Assembly (NCBI RefSeq): GCF_007673525.1
Contig: NZ_VDZU01000006.1
Span: 1 to 55,460, forward strand
DNA from: Fictibacillus phosphorivorans
GTDB lineage: Bacteria; Bacillota; Bacilli; Bacillales; Fictibacillaceae
Length of the DNA: 55,460 nucleotides
Reading direction: 5' to 3'
In this document: positions 50,185-55,460 of the stretch, one piece after another
Numbering within the stretch: position 1 is the first letter of the stretch
How the letters are laid out: the number at the start of each line of letters is the position of its first letter
The notes under the pieces: generated by a model
The model's database searches: none
Told to the model about the DNA's origin: nothing
What the model saw: only the letters and a program-made list of their open reading frames with translations
Program-made: the position numbers and the translations under genes

Positions 50185-50235
50185 ATGAAGAAAAATCAAA
50201 TAAACAGCATTCGTGAAAAGGATATAAGTTTATAG
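50185..50235 (+). pseudogene. Remnant of a two-helix small membrane protein
   Basis: MKKNQINSIREKDISL and stop match the C-terminus of the intact copy at 48476 (MKKNHINSIREKDHSI). The preceding ~40 bases keep only traces (LFWLT). It follows the inactivated VWA2 exactly as copy 1 follows VWA1. Confidence 0.75.
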
Positions 50236-50362
50236 TTATTAAGTGAGAAATGTAGGAACATTCACAAAAATATTCCGTATTAATTATTATCCTATAGAAT
50301 TTGCATAAGAGATGGAAACCCCATCTCTTTCTTTTTGAAAAATAATCAAAGGAGATTATTAA

Positions 50363-52036
50363 ATGAAAAACAAACTAACCAATTCTCTTCTTCTTCTCAT
50401 GGTTTTGACACTAACCGCCTGCACATCAGACCAAAAACCTTCTGCCAAACCTGAACAAGAAGCGAAAAAAGATAAGTATACAACCCTCGCTGAGGAAGCA
50501 AATAAAGAGGACAAATTAGAGAAACTAGAACTTCTTCCATACGCAGAAGAAGTGGAAGCGACGTTATCTAGCCCTAAGTACAAAGAGTTTACGGCAAACT
50601 CGACGGTACTCATTAAAGGTAAGGCGAAAAAGTATAACAGCTTCAAGTCAGATCATGTATGGATTAAGGTGAGGAGTGATCAAGAAGGGCCAAACGGTCG
50701 AGAGTTCAGTTATTACGCTCCTTTAAAGGAAGGCAAGTTTGAACAAAAGGTTCAGTTGTTTAATGGGAAGGGGAATTATTCTGTCAAAGTGAGTGTGCCG
50801 AGCGATACGGCTGAAGACTACTATTACGACATTGCCTCATTTGATGTAGAGAACGTGAATCCTGAGATTAAGAGAGATATTGCTTATACGAAGAACGCAT
50901 TTCAATATGATTTAAAGTTAAAAAATTCCATAAATGGGTATATGGAAAGGAATGGTTCTTTCGAGCTTACGGGTGAAGTTGCTGATTCGAGCGTAGAGCA
51001 GCTTATGGTTGAGCTTAAGAAAGAAAGTGAATCTACTAAAATTATGGTTCCGGTTGAGAATGGAAAGTTTGCACATAAAATCCCTCTCTATTATGGCGCG
51101 GGTGTTCATGAGGTACAGATCATGACGCCTAAAGAAGGATCGACAAACTTTTTTACGGACGCGGCTCACTTATATGTGAAGAATTTATCTGGTGAATCCT
51201 TTGAACCTGTGAAATATTCCTCCGCTTACGAAGAAAAAGGCTTCAAACTTGAGACGCCAGAAGTAGGCGGTGAAAAAGCGGATCTAACATACAAGATTAA
51301 AGGGAAAATTAATCCAAAAGGTGAGGATGCGAACAAGACGAATGTCGTTTTCGTTCAGACAGAGAAAGACGATCTAAAAGCGATGTACGCGATCCCGGTT
51401 AAGAACAATAAATTTGAGGGAGAGTTTTTCCTCCGTTTTGGACCAGGGAAATACGATGTATCCGTTATGGCACCTGAATTTAATAAGACGAATGGATATA
51501 TGCAGTTCTTTGTTGGTGTAGCAAATTTCTCGGTTGAGAATACAAACACGAGTGATCAACGATTTACCTTACCATCTAGAGGTATTCAGTCGGATGCAAC
51601 TGAGATTACGAATCTAGCTCAGCAACTGACAAAAAATAAAAAGACTGATAAAGAAAAAGCGCTAGCGGTTTACGAGTATGTTGCAAAAAATGTGAGCTAT
51701 GACGTAGACAAGCTAAACAATCGAACATTTGAGTTTGACGACAGTGCGGTAAAAACGTTGGAAGAGAAAGAAGGCGTTTGTCAGGACTTTGCGTATTTAG
51801 CGATTGCTCTATTACGTGCAAGTGGTATGGAAGCGCAAATGGTAACAGGGTTTGCTGGGCAAAATCATGCGTGGGTGGAGACAAAGGTCGACGGACGCTG
51901 GTTAACGATGGACCCAACATGGGGTTCAGGTTACCTACAGAACAACAAGTTCGTTCCAAAGTTCACCATGGAATACTTTGATCCAAAGCCAGCGGAGTTT
52001 CAGAAAACACATACGAAAAAAGAAATTGAGTTTTAA
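50363..52036 (+). CDS. Transglutaminase-like lipoprotein with Ig-like repeats
   Basis: This 557-residue protein has a lipoprotein signal peptide ending LTAC (Cys20). Three similar beta-rich repeats follow (about residues 60-155, 175-270 and 300-395), each ending with a motif such as GxGxYxVxVxxP and a FxVENxN strand. A C-terminal transglutaminase core (about 410-530) has Cys473 in EGVCQDFAYLAI, His502 in NHAWVET and Asp517 in MDPTWGSG. The catalytic triad is therefore complete. It should act outside the membrane, cross-linking or cleaving surface proteins. AAAGGAG lies upstream of the ATG. A two-helix membrane protein gene follows directly, as for the VWA lipoproteins. Confidence 0.88.
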   Translation: MKNKLTNSLLLLMVLTLTACTSDQKPSAKPEQEAKKDKYTTLAEEANKEDKLEKLELLPYAEEVEATLSSPKYKEFTANSTVLIKGKAKKYNSFKSDHVWIKVRSDQEGPNGREFSYYAPLKEGKFEQKVQLFNGKGNYSVKVSVPSDTAEDYYYDIASFDVENVNPEIKRDIAYTKNAFQYDLKLKNSINGYMERNGSFELTGEVADSSVEQLMVELKKESESTKIMVPVENGKFAHKIPLYYGAGVHEVQIMTPKEGSTNFFTDAAHLYVKNLSGESFEPVKYSSAYEEKGFKLETPEVGGEKADLTYKIKGKINPKGEDANKTNVVFVQTEKDDLKAMYAIPVKNNKFEGEFFLRFGPGKYDVSVMAPEFNKTNGYMQFFVGVANFSVENTNTSDQRFTLPSRGIQSDATEITNLAQQLTKNKKTDKEKALAVYEYVAKNVSYDVDKLNNRTFEFDDSAVKTLEEKEGVCQDFAYLAIALLRASGMEAQMVTGFAGQNHAWVETKVDGRWLTMDPTWGSGYLQNNKFVPKFTMEYFDPKPAEFQKTHTKKEIEF

Positions 52037-52057
52037 TCTTAAAAAATGAGGTGCGGT

Positions 52058-52264
52058 ATGTCCAAAAAAGAAAAGCGATGGAGACGTGTTTATTTTCTTC
52101 TATATCTATTAATCTACGGGCTAGTCGCACCGTTAAGTTTGATACTCTTTTTTATAGGAGAAGAATCATTTCCGTTCTTTATTATTCCAGTGATCCTGGC
52201 ACTGCCGGCTATGAAGCATAACCATATTCAGAAGATAAGAGAAAAAGAAGAGATGAGAGCTTAA
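52058..52264 (+). CDS. Two-helix small membrane protein, copy 2
   Basis: The 68-residue protein starts with SKKEKRWRRVYF. Two hydrophobic helices follow (about residues 12-32 and 37-53), and it ends MKHNHIQKIREKEEMRA. It is paralogous to the gene at 48476. An in-frame ATG at 52046 would add MRCG, but its bases include the GAGGTG binding site; homology favours 52058. It sits 21 bases after the transglutaminase lipoprotein and 30 before VWA3, so all three are likely one transcript. Function unknown. Confidence 0.75.
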   Translation: MSKKEKRWRRVYFLLYLLIYGLVAPLSLILFFIGEESFPFFIIPVILALPAMKHNHIQKIREKEEMRA

Positions 52265-52294
52265 GGAATGTTGATCAAGAAAAAGGAGAGAAAA

Positions 52295-53641
52295 ATGAAT
52301 CGTTTATCTAGTGTAACGTTATCTCTAATTTTATTATTTATTCTTCTATTAACCGCATGCTCAAGTGAAAAAACAGCATCAGAAACAGAACCAAAGAAAA
52401 AAGAACCTAGAAAAGAGACGGTTGAAAAAGCGCCGACTGATCCTGAAGAGATGGTGAAACAGGGTGTAGGTAAGTATAACGAAAAGGTAAAGGACCTTGA
52501 AGGTGATGCTCTTGGTCAAGAGATTAATAAAATCACAAAGAACTATCCTAAAGGTATGAAGGCTGAGGAAGCCTATAACCGAATCGTTGCTGGGTTCTCG
52601 GCAGATCATCAGCCGGGATTTCAGGAGTTAGAGGACTTTGACATTTCGTTTGAAGAAGTAGAGGCGTATGAAAAGTATAAAGAAGAAAGTGAAAATGGAG
52701 AGGAAAAAAAGGAAGGTCCTCTTAATGTAGCCATTCTTTTAGATGCAAGCGGTAGCATGGCAGGAAAAGTTTCAGGAACGGATAAGATGACGGCGGCAAA
52801 GGAAGCGTTGAAGAAGTTTGCAGGTAGATTGCCTGATGACGCGAACGTCATGCTGCGTGTTTATGGACATAAAGGAAGTAACGATGATAAAGACAAGAAG
52901 GTTTCATGTGAAAGTACGGAAGTTATGTACCCTTTAGGCGCATATAATGAAGGAACTTTCCAACAATCTCTCTCTAAGTTTAAGCCAACAGGTTGGACAC
53001 CGCTCGCAGCTTCCATTGAAGCAGCTGAAAAGGATCTACAAGGAAAAGAAGGAAATAACGTCATTTATATTGTGAGTGATGGAATTGAGACGTGTGACGG
53101 AAATCCTGTAGAAGCAGCGAAAAAGTTACACGAGTCGAACATCAAGGCAGAAGTAAACATCATTGGCTTTGATGTCGATAACGAAGGTCAGCAACAACTT
53201 AAAGCAGTAGCAGAAGCGGGTGGAGGTAAATTCCAATCAGTTTCTTCTCAAAAAGAATTGTTTGATGAAGTAGATTCCAACTGGTCGAAAGCGATGCACA
53301 ATACACGAATTAATTGGGATTCTTCAATGGATATTAATGATATCAACTGGAGTAGTTCAAACAAGTTTATGGACCTCGGTAAAATTTACACAGATACAGT
53401 CATTGATAGTATAAGAGATGAGCAGTCTCTATTCCAAGACGTAAAGATGAATCTGAGAGATCAGGCAAAACTTAAAGATGAAGAAATAAATAAGTTGGAT
53501 GAACTGATACGGGAAAGAAATGAAAAACTCATGGAATATGCGAAAGAAAAACACGAGACTAAGAAGGAAGCTCTAACAGCAGAAAGAGATCGTGCTGTAA
53601 AGGTGATCCAAGATTATGCGGAGGAAGCTAGAACACAATAA
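52295..53641 (+). CDS. VWA-domain lipoprotein 3
   Basis: The 448-residue protein has a lipoprotein signal ending LLTAC (Cys22) and a Lys/Glu spacer. An N-terminal region differs from VWA1. The VWA domain has DASGS at residues 150-154, RVYGHKGSNDDKD, PTGWTPLAAS and VSDGIETCDGNP. The C-terminal ~100 residues are a charged coiled coil (LDELIRERNEKLMEYAKE). It lacks the YPNGKFAG region of VWA1 and VWA2. AAGGAGAG precedes the ATG; an in-frame ATG at 52268 is less likely. It is the last gene of the cluster and a terminator follows. Function unknown, presumably ligand binding at the outer membrane face. Confidence 0.85.
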   Translation: MNRLSSVTLSLILLFILLLTACSSEKTASETEPKKKEPRKETVEKAPTDPEEMVKQGVGKYNEKVKDLEGDALGQEINKITKNYPKGMKAEEAYNRIVAGFSADHQPGFQELEDFDISFEEVEAYEKYKEESENGEEKKEGPLNVAILLDASGSMAGKVSGTDKMTAAKEALKKFAGRLPDDANVMLRVYGHKGSNDDKDKKVSCESTEVMYPLGAYNEGTFQQSLSKFKPTGWTPLAASIEAAEKDLQGKEGNNVIYIVSDGIETCDGNPVEAAKKLHESNIKAEVNIIGFDVDNEGQQQLKAVAEAGGGKFQSVSSQKELFDEVDSNWSKAMHNTRINWDSSMDINDINWSSSNKFMDLGKIYTDTVIDSIRDEQSLFQDVKMNLRDQAKLKDEEINKLDELIRERNEKLMEYAKEKHETKKEALTAERDRAVKVIQDYAEEARTQ

Positions 53642-53656
53642 TATAATTTAGTGTTA

Positions 53657-53682
53657 GCCCGATATTCTTATCGGGCCTTTTA
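53657..53682 (+). terminator. Terminator of the lipoprotein cluster
   Basis: GCCCGATA (53657-53664) pairs perfectly with TATCGGGC (53669-53676), TTCT loop, then CTTTT. Confidence 0.85.
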
Positions 53683-53742
53683 CCATGTTTAACAACCACA
53701 CAAATAGAGAAAAATGAAGAGAGAGAAAGGCGGGACACATTC

Positions 53743-55176
53743 ATGAGCTATGAAGATTTAGCATTACATACAGATAAGTATCAAATTAATATGATGTACG
53801 CCCATTGGAAAAACGGAACGCACAACAACATTCGCGTATTTGAAGCATTCTTTCGAAAGAATCCGTTTAAAAGCGGCTATGCCGTATTTGCGGGGCTTGA
53901 GCGGATCATTCGTTATTTGGAGCATCTTCATTTTACAGAGGAAGATATCGACTACTTAAGAACACAAGAAGAACACTATGAGGAACCTTTCTTGGAGGAG
54001 TTAAAGAACTTTAATTTTTCGGGAGAGTTATTCTCTGTAAAAGAAGGAACGGTCGTTTTTCCGAATGAGCCGTTAATTCGTATCAAATGTCGTGTGTTTG
54101 AAGCACACTTGTTAGAGACAGCACTTCTTAATTTCATGAACTACCAAACATTGATCGCAACGAAAGCAGCCCGCATTCGTTATGTCACTCCTGATGATCA
54201 GTTAATGGAGTTTGGAACGCGCCGCGCCCAAGAAGCCGATGCCGCAATATGGGGAGCGCGTGCCGCATACATTGCAGGCTTTGATGCAACATCAAATATG
54301 CGCGCTGGAAAACTCTTTGGCATTCCTACAAAAGGAACTCATGCACACGCGTGGGTTCAGGATCATGATTCAGAAGAAGAAGCGTTTGAACGGTTTGCGG
54401 AAGTTCTGCCCAATCAAAGCGTCCTACTTGTAGATACGTATAATACATTAAAAAGTGGAATTCCTAACGCGATAGAAGTTGGGTTGAAGATGAAAGCGGC
54501 GGGTAAATCACTTAAAGGTATTCGTCTGGATAGCGGTGATCTCGCGTACCTATCCATTCAAGCTCGTAAAATGTTAGACAAAGCGGGCCTCACAGATGTT
54601 GAAATCGTAGCGAGTAACGACTTAGACGACGATGTGATCTCAGATTTAAAAGCACAAGGTGCAACAATCACTTCTTGGGGAATTGGGACGCAGCTGATAA
54701 CCGCATCAGATCAGCCTGCACTCGGAGGTGTTTATAAAGTTGTAGCTAAATATGAAAACGGAGAATTCGTACCAACGATCAAAATATCATCTAATGTAGA
54801 GAAAATCACAACACCTGGATATAAAAAGGTCTACCGCATTATTAATTCAAAAGGAAAAGCTGAAGCGGATTACATAGCGATGGATGATGAGATACTTCCT
54901 GAAAAAGATTTAAAACTTTTCGATCCGGTGCACACATACAAAAGCAAAGTGGTTTCTTCTTTTACTGCCGAAGAATTGCTACAGCCGGTTTATATAGAAG
55001 GAAAGCTTGTCTATGACCTTCCGAATCTAGAAGAAATCCGGCGCTATCATCAAGAGCAGCTTGGATTGTTTTGGCCTCAGCACTTACGAAGATTGAACCC
55101 ACAAGAGTATTTTGTCGATCTATCCGTTCAAGTATGGAAGACGAAAAACGACCTTTTAGAGAAGTATTCTTTATAG
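53743..55176 (+). CDS. pncB: Nicotinate phosphoribosyltransferase
   Basis: PncB makes nicotinate mononucleotide from nicotinate and PRPP, the entry step of NAD salvage. The 477-residue protein shows ALHTDKYQINMMYAHW at the start. EFGTRRAQEADAAI follows, and GTHAHAWVQ carries the histidine that is phosphorylated in the family. LDSGDLAYLS and GIGTQLITASDQPALGGVYK (PRPP-binding and structural loops) complete the set. The length is that of the long Gram-positive type. GAGAAAGGCGGG lies before the ATG. It is monocistronic with its own terminator, just upstream of the next rRNA operon. Confidence 0.95.
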   Translation: MSYEDLALHTDKYQINMMYAHWKNGTHNNIRVFEAFFRKNPFKSGYAVFAGLERIIRYLEHLHFTEEDIDYLRTQEEHYEEPFLEELKNFNFSGELFSVKEGTVVFPNEPLIRIKCRVFEAHLLETALLNFMNYQTLIATKAARIRYVTPDDQLMEFGTRRAQEADAAIWGARAAYIAGFDATSNMRAGKLFGIPTKGTHAHAWVQDHDSEEEAFERFAEVLPNQSVLLVDTYNTLKSGIPNAIEVGLKMKAAGKSLKGIRLDSGDLAYLSIQARKMLDKAGLTDVEIVASNDLDDDVISDLKAQGATITSWGIGTQLITASDQPALGGVYKVVAKYENGEFVPTIKISSNVEKITTPGYKKVYRIINSKGKAEADYIAMDDEILPEKDLKLFDPVHTYKSKVVSSFTAEELLQPVYIEGKLVYDLPNLEEIRRYHQEQLGLFWPQHLRRLNPQEYFVDLSVQVWKTKNDLLEKYSL

Positions 55177-55181
55177 CGAGC

Positions 55182-55214
55182 AAACCTCTTTTCGACATGA
55201 AAAGAGGTTTTTTA
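55182..55214 (+). terminator. Terminator of pncB
   Basis: AAACCTCTTTTC (55182-55193) pairs with GAAAAGAGGTTT (55199-55210) over a GACAT loop, followed by T residues. Confidence 0.92.
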
Positions 55215-55234
55215 ATAAAATCTTTAAAAAAGCG

Positions 55235-55263
55235 TTGACGGTCGGCCGTATCGCTGATATAGT
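55235..55263 (+). promoter_or_regulatory. rRNA operon promoter P1
   Basis: TTGACG (55235-55240), exact 17-bp spacer, TATAGT (55258-55263). It is the first of two tandem promoters before the next rRNA operon. Confidence 0.88.
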
Positions 55264-55329
55264 AATAAACGTTGTTGCTTTTCTTACATAACGTTCGACA
55301 AAAACAAACATAAACTTTTAAAAAAGTTG

Positions 55330-55358
55330 TTGCTTCGAAAGAAGATATGTGGTAAGAT
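55330..55358 (+). promoter_or_regulatory. rRNA operon promoter P2
   Basis: TTGCTT (55330-55335), exact 17-bp spacer, TAAGAT (55353-55358). Confidence 0.8.
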
Positions 55359-55402
55359 AGTTTTTGTCGCTGCTTTAAGAGAGTGACGCGATAAAGAAAA
55401 AA

Positions 55403-55460
55403 GTTCTTTGAAAACTGAACAAAAGAAATAGGTAAGGAATTAAGAATTAATTCCGTCAGT
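55403..55460 (+). other. rRNA operon leader (16S gene begins beyond the window)
   Basis: GTTCTTTGAAAACTGAACAA at 55403-55422 is the conserved boxA-containing leader found before 16S rRNA in Bacillaceae. The mature 16S start is not reached. Confidence 0.85.

Overview
The window reads as chromosomal DNA of a low-GC Gram-positive bacterium of the family Bacillaceae. The backbone order thiL-tsaE-tsaB-rimI-tsaD / ABC-F / moaC-rex-tatA-tatC / ydiK-ydiL / groES-groEL ... moxR-DUF58-transglutaminase-guaA-pbuG is the order I know from Bacillus subtilis. CIRCE, a cre-like site, purine riboswitches and AGGAGG-type ribosome binding sites fit the same group. A genus such as Fictibacillus is possible but is only a guess. 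The window lies between two co-oriented rRNA operons: it opens with the last bases of a 5S gene and its terminator, and closes with the tandem promoters and leader of the next 16S gene.

Left backbone (1-16.5 kb): a trans-sulfuration PLP enzyme, an amino-acid permease with a cre-like box, initiator tRNA-Met and tRNA-Asp, and the t6A-modification operon. A dense cluster of DnaA boxes follows tsaD. Next come an ABC-F ATPase, moaC, rex, tatA (short and easily missed), tatC, two membrane-protein genes and the CIRCE-controlled groESL operon. Intergenic spaces here carry two unusual repeat classes. One is a set of arrays of short words spaced exactly or almost exactly 21 bp apart (four arrays, a different word at each locus). 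The other is a ~128-bp imperfect-palindrome repeat (three copies in the window, one interrupted by a different repeat).

Integrated island (16,524-28,367): a ~11.8-kb element bounded by a 21-bp direct repeat that is the 3' end of groEL. It encodes a tyrosine integrase, two divergent XRE regulators around an inverted-repeat operator, an excisionase-like protein, a CHC2-zinc primase, a DUF3987-type ATPase, an iteron-like inverted-repeat region and a small terminase subunit. This is the plan of a phage-inducible chromosomal island (PICI). Its cargo is a Panacea-domain antitoxin with a downstream putative toxin, and a type I restriction system in which HsdM and a half-HsdS are fused.

Variable zone (28.4-34.9 kb): decayed fragments of secreted-toxin-like genes, two tandem DUF4176 genes (a family linked to type VII secretion/LXG loci), a frameshifted membrane protein, a secreted permuted NlpC/P60-like protein, DUF4317, a lipoprotein and an ECF transporter S component. 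A MerR/coiled-coil gene (35.2 kb) sits amid TATCG/CGATA words.

Right backbone (36-55.5 kb): moxR-DUF58-transglutaminase, guaA and pbuG, each of the last two behind a guanine riboswitch, and a prepilin peptidase. Then comes a membrane-surface cluster (45.4-53.6 kb) with two paralogous membrane proteins and a repeating module of lipoprotein plus ~68-residue two-helix membrane protein. The lipoproteins are VWA1, VWA2 (a pseudogene), a transglutaminase-like protein and VWA3. I regard this cluster and the island as the two most interesting systems here. pncB and the next rRNA promoter region close the window.
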